Positions 1-8,046 of a stretch of DNA of 64,000 nt are shown here, in pieces (the stretch's first letter is position 1; each line of letters opens with the position of its first letter). The notes beneath the pieces were generated by a model. The model worked only from the letters and a program-made list of their open reading frames with translations, made no database searches and was not told the origin of the DNA. The stretch is taken from the NCBI RefSeq assembly GCF_004358025.1, contig NZ_SMTL01000006.1:124001-188000 (forward strand). Reading direction: 5' to 3'. The position numbers were made by a program, and so were the translations under genes. This stretch comes from Rhizobium deserti. Lineage in GTDB: Bacteria > Pseudomonadota > Alphaproteobacteria > Rhizobiales > Rhizobiaceae.

Positions 1-1
1 C

Positions 2-172
2 AATGCGGCAAAGGTCAGGCTGCCAAACCTCAAGCCATCGACGACGTCGATCTCGCTGCGCTTGCCCAGCAGCCTTCTGGAGCGCATTAAGATCGCCGCA
101 AACAAGCGCGACGTTCCCTACCAGTCGCTGATCAAGACCTGGTTGGCCGAAATGGCCGAAACCAAGAGGTAA
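2..172 (+). CDS. CopG-type antitoxin, C-terminal part (partial)
   Basis: An open frame enters from the left edge and ends in TAA, giving the last 56 residues of a protein. The visible part contains a strand-like stretch (SISLRLPSSLLERIKIAA) followed by a helix with VPYQSLIKTWLAEM. This is the ribbon-helix-helix pattern of CopG-type antitoxins of type II toxin-antitoxin pairs, which bind DNA and neutralise a partner toxin, usually of the BrnT type, encoded just upstream. That partner would lie outside the window. The family call rests on the short C-terminal motif only. Confidence 0.65.
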   Translation, partial: NAAKVRLPNLKPSTTSISLRLPSSLLERIKIAANKRDVPYQSLIKTWLAEMAETKR

Positions 173-196
173 GGTCACCGTGAGGAGATTACCGGA

Positions 197-658
197 TCAC
201 GATCCTGCCAGCGCCTTCAATTTATCGCCGTCCAGTCGATAGAAGATGCGGTCCTCCTTGCGGTCCCCGCCAAGCCGGTCATAGAGCTTGAGAAGCTTGG
301 CGTTGCTAAGCGCCGCCGTCCAGTCGATACGGCCAAGCCCACGCTCCACCGCCAATTCGGCAAGCCTCTTCATCAAGGACGTCCCAACATTCTTTCCGCG
401 TTCCGTTTCGGACACATAGAATTCCTTCAAAAAGAAGCCTGGCTGCAGCCCCGGGCCGGGATAAATGGCGGCAAAGGCCGCAAAACCGACGACGCGATCG
501 GAAACAGCGACCAGAATCTCGCTGCCCGCCGGCCGGTTTAAGATGCCGGAAGCCACTGCCTCGCGCGGCGGGCAAAACACGCCGTAATAGGTTTGCATTT
601 CTTCAAGAAGGCAAGCCAGGCTGTCGACGTCAGCCTGTTCGAAAAGACGCAATTCCAA
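197..658 (-). CDS. GNAT family N-acetyltransferase
   Basis: A 153-residue protein with the GNAT fold, which transfers an acetyl group from acetyl-CoA to an amine. The acetyl-CoA binding region is seen as a beta strand ending in KEFYVSETERGKNVGTSLM, a variant of the usual R/Q-x-x-G-x-G/A loop. It is followed by a C-terminal region with SNAKLLKLYDRLGG, where N and Y sit at positions typical of the family. The substrate cannot be told. The start is a TTG at 658, chosen because a GGAG lies 8 bases upstream; a TTG at 679 would add seven residues. It is transcribed away from the small gene at 852. Confidence 0.75.
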   Translation of the reverse strand: MELRLFEQADVDSLACLLEEMQTYYGVFCPPREAVASGILNRPAGSEILVAVSDRVVGFAAFAAIYPGPGLQPGFFLKEFYVSETERGKNVGTSLMKRLAELAVERGLGRIDWTAALSNAKLLKLYDRLGGDRKEDRIFYRLDGDKLKALAGS

Positions 659-851
659 GACCGCTTCTCCTGTGGTCAAGGCAGTCTTTCAATGCTGCAA
701 AGCACTGTCAACCGCACGACTTTGGCTGTAGTCTGCTTGTCGCAGACGCATTGCAGCGACCAACTGGAGCCTGAAACCCGCGGCTATTTCATATTCGGCT
801 TGTTGACTTCCCCCTTGATATCCAGACAGTGGCTGCAAACAAGGAAGTCCC

Positions 852-1088
852 ATGTCCCGCGCCGAAAAGTTCATCGTCCTGCCGTTCAAGAAGGTCAGGG
901 GCAATATCGTACCGGGCGAAATGCGGGCGGCATCCAACGCGGCTTCCGCGGAAAAGATCGCCCGCGCCATGGCCGATCGTTTTGTCGGCGTTGCCGCCTA
1001 TTCGGTTCAGGTGGACATGGAAAGCGGTGACATGTCAGATCCGAAGGTCATCTGGCAGTCGGGCGAAATTGCCGATATCGCTGCTTGA
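852..1088 (+). CDS. Conserved small protein of unknown function
   Basis: A 78-residue protein with an AAGGAAG ribosome site before its ATG. It starts with SRAEKFIVLPFKKVRGNIVPGE, then a helix rich in Ala, then a beta-like stretch (VGVAAYSVQVDMESGDM). There is no signal peptide, membrane segment or known catalytic motif. The layout resembles short hypothetical proteins common in rhizobia. The function is unknown. Codon use looks like that of its neighbours, so it is probably a real gene. Confidence 0.6.
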   Translation: MSRAEKFIVLPFKKVRGNIVPGEMRAASNAASAEKIARAMADRFVGVAAYSVQVDMESGDMSDPKVIWQSGEIADIAA

Positions 1089-1156
1089 CGCTTCAGCGGC
1101 ACTCTGCCGGTCCGCTCCAATTCGTCCGTTTACATCCTCCCGCCGCCCTTTTCATA

Positions 1157-2647
1157 TCAACGCTTCTGCCCCACAGAACGCCCCGCTCCCTCCGGCACAC
1201 CAAGATCCCTATGGGCGTCGATCAAGGGCTCCAGTCTCGCCATGACCGCGGGCGCGGGTGGCACGGCCTTGCCCTCGGCAGACGACACGTGCAGCATCAG
1301 GTGCTCACAGGTGGCGATCAGGACATTGTCCGAGGCGCGCGTCAGCGACATGAAGCTATGCAGCTTCTTGCCGTCGGAAGACGGCAGTATTTGTGCGCTA
1401 ACCTTGAGTGCCTCGCCCAGCTTCGCCTCATCGAGCAGCCGTGTATGCGTTTCCACTGTGTAATAGCTGTTGCCGGCGGTTACGTAACCCCTGTCAACGC
1501 CGATGAGGCGCAGGAGAGCATCGCTCGCATCGGCAAAACATTGTGCATAGCGGAATTCGGTCATGTGGCCGTTGTAATCGATCCACGACGGCAGGACCTT
1601 GATCTCCATCAGGTCGAGCGGCTCTCTCGTGGGCCTGTAATCCCGCCTGGGCGCGTGAGCCCAAAGATTCTGTTCGAAGTCCGCCAATATCTTGCCCGAC
1701 CCCCAGCCCTTGCCGCCATCGGCGCCCTTCAGCGCATGCATGATGCCGACCAGGTTCTCGTCGCGGATACGCTCGAGCTCGCGGATTGAACGTTCGCCGG
1801 ACTGAGCATCCGATTGTTCGGCAATCTTGTCGACTAGTGCGTCGTCCAGATCGACAACGTCGGTCAGCTTTGTCCAGGGCCACGAAAGGCAGGGGCCAAA
1901 CTGCGCCAGGAAATGGCGCATGCCCGCTTCGCCGCCCGCGATCCGATAGGTCTCGAACATGCCCATCTGCGCCCAGCGCATGCCGAAGGAATAGCGGATG
2001 ACGTCGTCCAGCGTCTCGGTGTCGCAGATATCGTCGTGGATCAGCCAGAGGCCTTCGCGCCAAATGGCTTCCAGCAGGCGATCGCCAACAAAGGCCTCGA
2101 TCTCCTTCTTGAGGATGACCCCCTTCATGCCGATCGGCGCAAGCTTGGCTCTGGCAAGTTCCAGGGTCTCCGGGCTGGTCTTTTGCCCGCCCACCAGTTC
2201 CGCGAGGGGCAGCAGATAGACCGGGTTGTAGGGATGCGCCACGAACATGCGCTCCGGGTGCTTCATGTCGCGCTGCAGTTCGCTCGGCATGATCCCGGAC
2301 GTCGACGAGCCGATCAGGGCTTCGGGCCGTGCCGCCGCGTCTATCTGGGTGATGACACTGCGCTTGAGATCGAGGCGCTCCGGCACGCTTTCCTGGATCC
2401 AGTCCGCACCGGCAACCGCTTCTTCCACCGTTTTGCAGAAGGTGAGCCTGCCCTTCGGCGGCAGCGGCGCCATGGTCAGCATGCCATAGGCACGCTCGGC
2501 ATTGGCCAGCACTTCGCCGACAATGCGTTCCGCCTCCGGATGCGGGTCATACATAGCCACATCGATGCCGGCGAGCAGGAAGCGCGCCGCCCAGGCTCCG
2601 CCGATGACACCCCCGCCGATGCAGGCTGCTTTTTCTATCTTTGCCAT
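1157..2647 (-). CDS. lcdH: L-carnitine dehydrogenase fused to thioesterase
   Basis: A 496-residue fusion. Residues about 5-320 form a 3-hydroxyacyl-CoA dehydrogenase-type NAD enzyme with the dinucleotide motif GGGVIGGAW near the start and VPERLDLK and SSTSGIMPS segments. In this family such enzymes oxidise L-carnitine to 3-dehydrocarnitine. From about residue 345 a hot-dog thioesterase domain follows (IDYNGHMTEFRYAQCF, then THTRLLDEAKLGE), expected to hydrolyse betainyl-CoA released by the next enzyme. The upstream gene is the matching cleavage enzyme, and the two are translationally coupled. The ATG at 2647 is preferred because GGTGAG lies just upstream; an in-frame GTG at 2656 overlaps the preceding stop. 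The fused layout is known from rhizobia, while pseudomonads use separate genes. Confidence 0.88.
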   Translation of the reverse strand: MAKIEKAACIGGGVIGGAWAARFLLAGIDVAMYDPHPEAERIVGEVLANAERAYGMLTMAPLPPKGRLTFCKTVEEAVAGADWIQESVPERLDLKRSVITQIDAAARPEALIGSSTSGIMPSELQRDMKHPERMFVAHPYNPVYLLPLAELVGGQKTSPETLELARAKLAPIGMKGVILKKEIEAFVGDRLLEAIWREGLWLIHDDICDTETLDDVIRYSFGMRWAQMGMFETYRIAGGEAGMRHFLAQFGPCLSWPWTKLTDVVDLDDALVDKIAEQSDAQSGERSIRELERIRDENLVGIMHALKGADGGKGWGSGKILADFEQNLWAHAPRRDYRPTREPLDLMEIKVLPSWIDYNGHMTEFRYAQCFADASDALLRLIGVDRGYVTAGNSYYTVETHTRLLDEAKLGEALKVSAQILPSSDGKKLHSFMSLTRASDNVLIATCEHLMLHVSSAEGKAVPPAPAVMARLEPLIDAHRDLGVPEGAGRSVGQKR

Positions 2648-2652
2648 GGCAC

Positions 2653-3555
2653 TCACCGTTTCTTCAGTTTCAATTTTTCGCGGACCTCGGCTGGCCCGAT
2701 GATTTTCGCGCCCATGCCCTCGATCACACCGACCGCCTTGTCGACGAGCTGCGCATTGGTCGCGAGTTGACCCTTGCCGGCATAAAGATTGTCTTCCAGC
2801 CCGACGCGGACATTACCTCCAGCCAGCACTGCAGCTGCCGGATAGGCTAGCGCATTGCGGCCGATCGAAAAGGCCGAGAAGGTCCAGTGCTTGGGCACGT
2901 TGTTGACCATGGCCATGAACGTGTTGAGGTCATCGGGCGCGCCCCATGGAATGCCCATGCAAAGCTGGATGAGCACCGGGTCCTCGATCAGCCCCTCTTC
3001 GACAAGCTGTTTGGCGAACCACAGGTGACCTGTGTCGAAGGCTTCGATTTCAGGACGAACGCCGAGGGCCGTCATCTGCCCCGCCATTTCGCGCAGCATG
3101 GAGGGCGTGTTGGTCATCACATAGTCACCGAGCGAGAAGTTCATCGTGCCGCAATCGAGCGTGCAGATTTCCGGCAGGCATGCCGCCACATGCGCGACGC
3201 GTTCGGTCGCTCCGGCCATGTCTGTGGCTTTCTCGTTCAAAGGGAACGGTGCCTCGACATGTCCAAATACAAGGTCGCCCCCCATGCCGGCGGTCAGGTT
3301 CAGAACGACGTCTACATCGGCGGCGCGGATGCGGTCGGTTACGTCCTTGTAAAGATCAACACGACGCGCGGCCGCGCCGGTTTCGGGGTCGCGAACATGG
3401 CAATGAACGACTGCGGCCCCTGCCTTGGCGGCATCGATGGCAGAAGAGGCTATCTGTTGCGGAGTGATCGGGACGTGACGGGACTTGCTGACCGTGTCGC
3501 CCGCGCCGGTCACGGCACACGTGATGAAGACCTCGCGATTCATGCTGAGTGGCAT
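2653..3555 (-). CDS. BKACE family 3-dehydrocarnitine cleavage enzyme
   Basis: A 300-residue member of the beta-keto acid cleavage enzyme family (DUF849). It shows the zinc-site motif VVHCHVRDPETG, an internal LDCGTMNF segment, a cleft motif FDTGHLW and the C-terminal GNVRVGLEDNLYAGKG, all typical of the family. The family condenses a beta-keto acid with acetyl-CoA and cleaves it to acetoacetate and a CoA ester. Next to a carnitine dehydrogenase the expected reaction is 3-dehydrocarnitine plus acetyl-CoA to acetoacetate plus betainyl-CoA. The start at 3555 has GGAG 8 bases upstream. The stop codon touches the start of the downstream dehydrogenase gene, so the two form one operon read away from the regulator. 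Confidence 0.88.
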   Translation of the reverse strand: MPLSMNREVFITCAVTGAGDTVSKSRHVPITPQQIASSAIDAAKAGAAVVHCHVRDPETGAAARRVDLYKDVTDRIRAADVDVVLNLTAGMGGDLVFGHVEAPFPLNEKATDMAGATERVAHVAACLPEICTLDCGTMNFSLGDYVMTNTPSMLREMAGQMTALGVRPEIEAFDTGHLWFAKQLVEEGLIEDPVLIQLCMGIPWGAPDDLNTFMAMVNNVPKHWTFSAFSIGRNALAYPAAAVLAGGNVRVGLEDNLYAGKGQLATNAQLVDKAVGVIEGMGAKIIGPAEVREKLKLKKR

Positions 3556-3676
3556 CTTTCCCGCTCCATTTGGTTTTTGTCCATTACGGGTCAGCCAGCC
3601 GGCGAATGCTTTGCGTTTTCAGCACCATCCTCTACAAAATCGGAAGACCCTTCGGCCAAAGGTGGAGGCATTGCAG

Positions 3677-4630
3677 GTGGAACAGCATTTCGATCTTCTG
3701 ATCTTGCCGGAAACGAACCTCATACTGGTTGCGTCGGTGATTGAGCCGCTGCGCGCTGCCAACCGTATTGCCGGCCGTGAACTGTACCGCTGGACACTTC
3801 ATTCGCCGGATGGGCAGCCAGTCGATACTAGGGCTGGAATCCCTATCCCAGTTTCGAGCAGTTTTCGGCCAGCACGCGAGAGCGAGCCGCTTTTTGTTTT
3901 GTCCAGCTACAACTGGAAGAAGAACGCCACTCGTGAACTCAAATTCCAGCTTTCACAGACTGCGCGCCACCGGTCCCTGATTGCAGGCATCGAAACTGGC
4001 TCCTTTGTTCTGGCGGAAACGAGCCTTCTCGACGGGTTTTCCGCGACCACCCATTGGGAAGACTTTGAGGAATTTGCGACCGCCTATCCGCAGGTCAATT
4101 TGATCCGCGACCGGTTCGTCATAGATGGCAAGCGGATTACCACCGGTGGATCTCTTCCGACGCTCGACCTAATGCTGGAATTGATACGTCGCGCCCATGG
4201 CTATTCGCTGGCGCTCGAGGTCTCGCGGCTTTTCATCTACGAACAGGAGCGCGTCCTGGGCGACGTGGTGCAAGTACCGTCAACCGGCAAGATGCCTATT
4301 CTTGACGACCGGGTTCAGGCGGCCGTGAAGCTGATGGAGCAGACGGTCGAAGCGCCGCTGCCGATGTCGAGATTGGGAAAGCGGGTCGGCGTCAGTGCCC
4401 GTCACCTGCAGGACCTGTTCCACGCGGCGATGGGAGTTGCGCCGAAAGAACATTATCTGGCTTTGCGGCTCAATGCAGCGCGGCGCCGGGTGATCGAAAG
4501 CCGCGCTTCGTTTGCCGATATCGCCGCAGGCAGCGGGTTCGACTCCGCTTCGTCCTTCTCCCGCAGCTATCGAGCGCACTACGGAGAAAGTCCGAGTGGC
4601 ACCCGCAGTCGCCTCAAGATGCGGCCGTGA
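3677..4630 (+). CDS. cdhR: GlxA/CdhR-type AraC family regulator of carnitine catabolism
   Basis: About 317 residues. The N-terminal two-thirds has a DJ-1/PfpI-like (GATase1) domain beginning FDLLILPETNLILVASVIEPL. The C-terminus is an AraC DNA-binding domain with two helix-turn-helix units (MSRLGKRVGVSARHLQDLFHAA and the terminal FADIAAGSGFDSASSFSRSYRAHYGESP). This is the layout of CdhR, the activator of carnitine genes in pseudomonads. Its position divergent from the dehydrogenase and cleavage enzyme supports that role. The start is uncertain: GTG 3677 has GGAGG 9 bases upstream, while GTG 3662 and TTG 3671 are alternatives. The frame stays open upstream to 3485 but that part looks non-coding. 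Confidence 0.82.
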   Translation: MEQHFDLLILPETNLILVASVIEPLRAANRIAGRELYRWTLHSPDGQPVDTRAGIPIPVSSSFRPARESEPLFVLSSYNWKKNATRELKFQLSQTARHRSLIAGIETGSFVLAETSLLDGFSATTHWEDFEEFATAYPQVNLIRDRFVIDGKRITTGGSLPTLDLMLELIRRAHGYSLALEVSRLFIYEQERVLGDVVQVPSTGKMPILDDRVQAAVKLMEQTVEAPLPMSRLGKRVGVSARHLQDLFHAAMGVAPKEHYLALRLNAARRRVIESRASFADIAAGSGFDSASSFSRSYRAHYGESPSGTRSRLKMRP

Positions 4631-4634
4631 GGCT

Positions 4635-4799
4635 TTACTTCTTGAGGATGACCCACAGCGCGTGGACGATGCCGGGTAGCCAGCCGCACAGGGTCAAAAG
4701 GATGTTCAGCCAGAAATGCAGGCCGAGACCGACCTGCAGAAATACGCCGAGCGGGGGAAGAATGAAAGCAAGCAGGATGCGGATGATATCCACGGGCAT
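4635..4799 (-). CDS. YqaE/Pmp3 family small membrane protein
   Basis: A 54-residue hydrophobic protein with two membrane segments separated by a short loop: IIRILLAFILPPLGVFLQVG, then FWLNILLTLCGWLPGIVHALWVIL. The PPLGVFLQ turn and the GWLPGIVHALW segment are signatures of the Pmp3/YqaE (UPF0057) family. These proteins sit in the plasma membrane and are linked in yeast and plants to membrane potential under salt or cold stress. The ATG at 4799 gives the usual family length. The gene converges on the carnitine regulator gene with only 4 bases between the ends. Confidence 0.88.
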   Translation of the reverse strand: MPVDIIRILLAFILPPLGVFLQVGLGLHFWLNILLTLCGWLPGIVHALWVILKK

Positions 4800-4874
4800 C
4801 TCCAATGGTTCGCGGTTAGGCAGACAACGCAACAACCTGTTGATTGTTTCCTGCCTGCTGCATCACCGATAGAC

Positions 4875-5375
4875 TTAGCGGCTGAGGTCGATCCTGCTGG
4901 TGACCACCTGCTTGCCCGTTGCCAGATCCTTGTCCACGGTCTGCAGCCGCAACCGGTTGTCGCCGATCTTCTCGAAGCTCATATTAGCGACACGATCGCC
5001 GTTGACGACGCGCGCCCAGCGAACAGTGAGATTGATGGCACTGCCTTGCCGGCTGCCGGAAAGCGACGACGGCTGGCCCGATGGCCCTGTGTAGGTGCCG
5101 GTATAGTTCTGACCATTTGCCCGCAATCGCGCAGAGATGTTTCGTTTCACAACCAGCATGCCACGGCAGGTTCCATCCATGTTCAGGTTCGAGCCATCAC
5201 CCTGCATGGTGAAGCTGCAGGTCACATTGATCGGCTTTGCGCCGATGCGCGTCAGCGCCGTGCCCTTGCCCTGCCAAGAGCCAGCCAACGGGGCAAGGAA
5301 ATCGTCCGCGGCCTGGGTGGTCGTCGGAAAAACGAGTAGTGCAGCGATCAAAGAAACAAAACGGTGATTTAACAT
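4875..5375 (-). CDS. Exported protein of unknown function, lipocalin-like size
   Basis: A 166-residue protein with a clear signal peptide (VSLIAALLVFPTTTQAADD, cleavage after QA). The mature part starts FLAPLAGSWQGKG and runs as alternating strands with TCSFTMQGDGSNLNMDGTCRG and YTGTYTGPSG, which suggests a small beta-barrel. The opening resembles periplasmic proteins of rhizobia that carry a W-x-G-x-G start. The two Cys at the N-terminal third may form a disulphide. The ATG at 5375 was chosen because it begins the signal peptide and has GGGAG upstream; longer in-frame starts give no signal peptide. Function unknown. Confidence 0.7.
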   Translation of the reverse strand: MLNHRFVSLIAALLVFPTTTQAADDFLAPLAGSWQGKGTALTRIGAKPINVTCSFTMQGDGSNLNMDGTCRGMLVVKRNISARLRANGQNYTGTYTGPSGQPSSLSGSRQGSAINLTVRWARVVNGDRVANMSFEKIGDNRLRLQTVDKDLATGKQVVTSRIDLSR

Positions 5376-5583
5376 GGCGGCTCCCGCAGGTGATCGAATG
5401 ATCCCGAACGTTGTCGGCCCGCTCAGGTTCCTGTCGTGGGAAATGAACTCAAATTGCACTTGTCGGTTCAGCGAACACCAACAGGCAAGATCATTAGTCT
5501 TTATCTTAACCAAGTAACAACCATAGCGCCGCATCATTTGGACATTTAGTTGCTCTCCAATTCTTTTCGTCAGGAATAATATT

Positions 5584-6684
5584 ATGATCCCCGCTCAGGC
5601 AGACAAAGCAGAACTTGGCGCCACGCCGCGCTCCATGCGCGTCTTGACCGAAGCGATCGGTCAGGATCTCGAACATTTCAGCGCCGACAACACCTCCATC
5701 GTCAAACAGATCAGGTTGCTGGCGATCAACGCCTTGATTGAAGCAGCACGCGCTGGCGATATGGGCAAGGGCTTTGCTGTGGTTGCCAACGAGGTTCAGC
5801 GACTTGCTCAGATTGCCGGTGATATTGCTGCACAGTTCGAAAGTAACGTGCTTGGGCGGATTGGTCTCAGCCGCAGGATGGCGGATGCACTGATGTCTGA
5901 AATGGAGGGAGTGAGGTTGACCGATCTCGCCCAAACGCTGGTTCAGCTGATCGTCCGCAATCTTTTCGAACGCACGGCGGACGTACGCTGGTGGGCGACT
6001 GATGCGGCCCTCTGGCAAGCGCTGAGCGAACCCAACCCGGAAGCTGCAGCTTTTGCCTCCGAACGGTTGGGCGTCATCAACCGATTCTACACCGTTTACC
6101 TGGACCTGGTGTTGACGGACCTTTCCGGCAAGGTCATCGCCTCGGCCAATCCCCGTTTCCAGCGGAAAGCCTCCAGCATGTCGCTAGCGATGGACCCCTG
6201 GTTCCTCGCTGCCGGCCGCTGCAAGTCCGGAGACGACTATATCGTTGACGAGGTGAAGCCGAGCCCCCTTCACGATAACCAGAACGCCTTGGTCTACGCC
6301 ACCGGCGTGCGCGCAGGCGGGAAAATGGATGGCAAACTGGTTGGTACGCTGGGCGTTTATTTCGACTGGCAAAACCAGGGTCAGTCGATCGTCGAGAAGG
6401 AGGCCAACCTGCCGCCGCAGGTCGCTGCAAAGACGACCGTCATGCTGCTGGACGGCAACAGCCGTGTCATCGCCGCAACCAACCCGGCCCTGATGTTCAC
6501 GCATTTCATGCTGGCAGCGCATGCCGGACAACATTCCGGCAGTTACTACGACAATAAAGGTTGCATCGTCGCCTTCGCGAAGACTCTCGGCTATGAGGAT
6601 TACAACGGTCTCGGCTGGGCCGGCGTCGTTGTCCAGCAGACGGAAAGCGACGAGGCCATCCGCTCCCATCTCATCACCCGCTGA
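5584..6684 (+). CDS. Soluble MCP-like signalling protein with C-terminal Cache domain
   Basis: A 366-residue protein with no membrane segment. Residues about 38-75 match the hairpin tip of chemoreceptors (LLAINALIEAARAGDMGKGF, AVVANEVQRLAQIAG), the part that contacts CheA and CheW. Only a short piece of the usual long coiled coil is present. The C-terminal half (about 165-355) looks like a dCache-type sensory fold, with YLDLVLTDLSGKVIASANP, MDPWFLAA, and a second repeat with VMLLDGNSRVIAATNP. The signalling part therefore precedes the sensor part, the reverse of ordinary transmembrane chemoreceptors. It may be a cytoplasmic receptor or a sensor for a non-chemotaxis pathway. The ATG has AGGA upstream. 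Confidence 0.75.
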   Translation: MIPAQADKAELGATPRSMRVLTEAIGQDLEHFSADNTSIVKQIRLLAINALIEAARAGDMGKGFAVVANEVQRLAQIAGDIAAQFESNVLGRIGLSRRMADALMSEMEGVRLTDLAQTLVQLIVRNLFERTADVRWWATDAALWQALSEPNPEAAAFASERLGVINRFYTVYLDLVLTDLSGKVIASANPRFQRKASSMSLAMDPWFLAAGRCKSGDDYIVDEVKPSPLHDNQNALVYATGVRAGGKMDGKLVGTLGVYFDWQNQGQSIVEKEANLPPQVAAKTTVMLLDGNSRVIAATNPALMFTHFMLAAHAGQHSGSYYDNKGCIVAFAKTLGYEDYNGLGWAGVVVQQTESDEAIRSHLITR

Positions 6685-6736
6685 CGGAACGTTTGTTTGC
6701 TCCTGCGGTTTAAATGAAAACCAAGGGAGTAAATCC

Positions 6737-7156
6737 ATGAGCGGAATGAACCTTTCCGAAATCGCCGAAAAGATGCGCGATATCGACATCGCCATGCTGT
6801 CTACCCATACGGAGGGCGGCGCCATTGCCGCGCGGCCGATGAGCAACAATCGCGATGTCGATTACGACGGCGACTCCTATTACTTCACTTGGGAACAGTC
6901 GCGCATGGTGGAAGACATCGAGCGGCAGCCGAAAGTTTCACTAACATTTCAAGGCTCCAAGACATTCTCGGTGGCCGTCGAAGGCAATGCGGAGGTGGTT
7001 CGAGACAAATCCGAATTCCAAGAGCATTGGACACCCGATCTCGACCATTGGTTCGATGACGGCATCGAGACCAAGGGGATTGCCATGATCAAGGTCCATG
7101 CCGAACGGATCCATTACTGGGACGGCGAAGAGGACGGCGAAATCACGCTCAGCTGA
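6737..7156 (+). CDS. Pyridoxamine 5'-phosphate oxidase-fold protein (general stress protein 26-like)
   Basis: A 139-residue split-barrel flavin-binding protein. It starts with a helix (EIAEKMRDIDIAMLSTHTEG) and a strand pair with AARPMSNNRDVDYDGDSYYF, the usual pattern of the general stress protein 26 group. The C-terminal IAMIKVHAERIHYWDGEEDG matches the same group, which binds FMN or FAD and is linked to stress or redox reactions; the substrate is unknown. The ATG at 6737 has GGGAG 8 bases upstream. It follows the chemoreceptor-like gene by 52 bases and may share its transcript. Confidence 0.8.
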   Translation: MSGMNLSEIAEKMRDIDIAMLSTHTEGGAIAARPMSNNRDVDYDGDSYYFTWEQSRMVEDIERQPKVSLTFQGSKTFSVAVEGNAEVVRDKSEFQEHWTPDLDHWFDDGIETKGIAMIKVHAERIHYWDGEEDGEITLS

Positions 7157-7246
7157 TCCTCATGTCTGCACCGACGCACGAAGAACGGCAGGCGCCCACG
7201 CGGCGGCCTGTTTCAAAGCTCCTGGTCGTACAAGGGGGGAAATAGA

Positions 7247-7621
7247 ATGATCATTCGTTCCGGAAGCTGCCTTTGCGGCGCGGTCACCTACAGCGTCAAG
7301 GACGCACCGATGCGGATTGGCCTCTGCCATTGCAGCGATTGCCGCAAGGAAAGCGGATCAAGCTTCGTGACCTTCGGCATCTGGCCGTCACATGCGTTCG
7401 AAAGCACCGGCGAGGTCATATTCTATAAAGGGCGAGGCTTTTGCCCCGAATGCGGTTCGCGCTTGTTCAACGCGGTTGAAGAGGACGGCGTCGAGATCCG
7501 GGTAGGCAGCCTCGACATGGCGCCCTCCGATCTCGAGCCGACCTATGAGATTTGGGTGAAGCGTCGGGAGAATTGGCTGCAGCCACTCGAGGTTTCGCAG
7601 TTCGAGGAAGATCGCAGCTGA
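7247..7621 (+). CDS. GFA family protein (glutathione-dependent formaldehyde-activating enzyme-like)
   Basis: A 124-residue protein with the zinc-binding Cys pattern of the GFA family: GSCLCGAVTY near the start, GLCHCSDCRKESGS, and FCPECGSRLF in the second half. The family founder catalyses or speeds the addition of glutathione to formaldehyde, but most members have no proven substrate. The tail (YEIWVKRRENWLQPL) matches the usual end of the family. The length is normal. It stands alone between the flavin-fold gene and a small secreted protein gene. Confidence 0.85.
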   Translation: MIIRSGSCLCGAVTYSVKDAPMRIGLCHCSDCRKESGSSFVTFGIWPSHAFESTGEVIFYKGRGFCPECGSRLFNAVEEDGVEIRVGSLDMAPSDLEPTYEIWVKRRENWLQPLEVSQFEEDRS

Positions 7622-7713
7622 CGCTGCCTAGGACATGTTCATCGACTGTTATAAGCGATGGAACCCTACTCGAACGACTGCGTTCTTGGCTCGCCAAACA
7701 AAAGGGTATGTAT

Positions 7714-7940
7714 ATGAAAAACCTGCTTATCGCATCAGCCATGGCTGTTACCTCCATCCTCTCCTTTGCATCGCAGTCTCAGGCAGCCAGCGTCACTGTA
7801 GTGACCAGCGAACGGCCTACGCCGCGTCATTATGCAGACAATAATCGTCATCGCCCGCGTCATCACGATTGCATGGTGAAGAAGGTCAAGACCTACGTAA
7901 CGGTCACGTAGTCATTAAAGAAACTCGCGTCTGCCGTTGA
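7714..7940 (+). pseudogene. Small exported protein gene with a probable 1-base deletion
   Basis: From the ATG at 7714 (AAAGGG upstream) the protein has a signal peptide (LLIASAMAVTSILSFASQSQAA) and a basic His/Arg-rich mature part ending HHDCMVKKVKTY at 7896. The open frame then stops at 7911 after four more residues. One frame over, bases 7899-7940 encode NGHVVIKETRVCR and a TGA. Joining the two gives a sensible end with a second Cys, the pattern of short rhizobial secreted proteins with one disulphide. One base (probably C of CGT) seems to be missing at about 7896. It could be a real mutation or a sequencing error. A strong hairpin terminator follows directly. Confidence 0.65.
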
Positions 7941-7946
7941 TCAGCT

Positions 7947-7972
7947 GCGCGGCGGCCGGAAGGTCGCCGCGC
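7947..7972 (+). terminator. Rho-independent terminator-like hairpin
   Basis: A perfect 8-base GC stem (GCGCGGCG / CGCCGCGC) with a 10-base loop is followed by TTGTTCT. It lies 6 bases after the shifted-frame stop of the small exported protein gene, which supports the longer reading of that gene. Confidence 0.6.
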
Positions 7973-8046
7973 TTGTTCTGCGTTCGGTTTGAAGCGCATG
8001 GATCACGGGGTATAGTGGCAATAGAACATCAGCCCGGATCCCGTCG

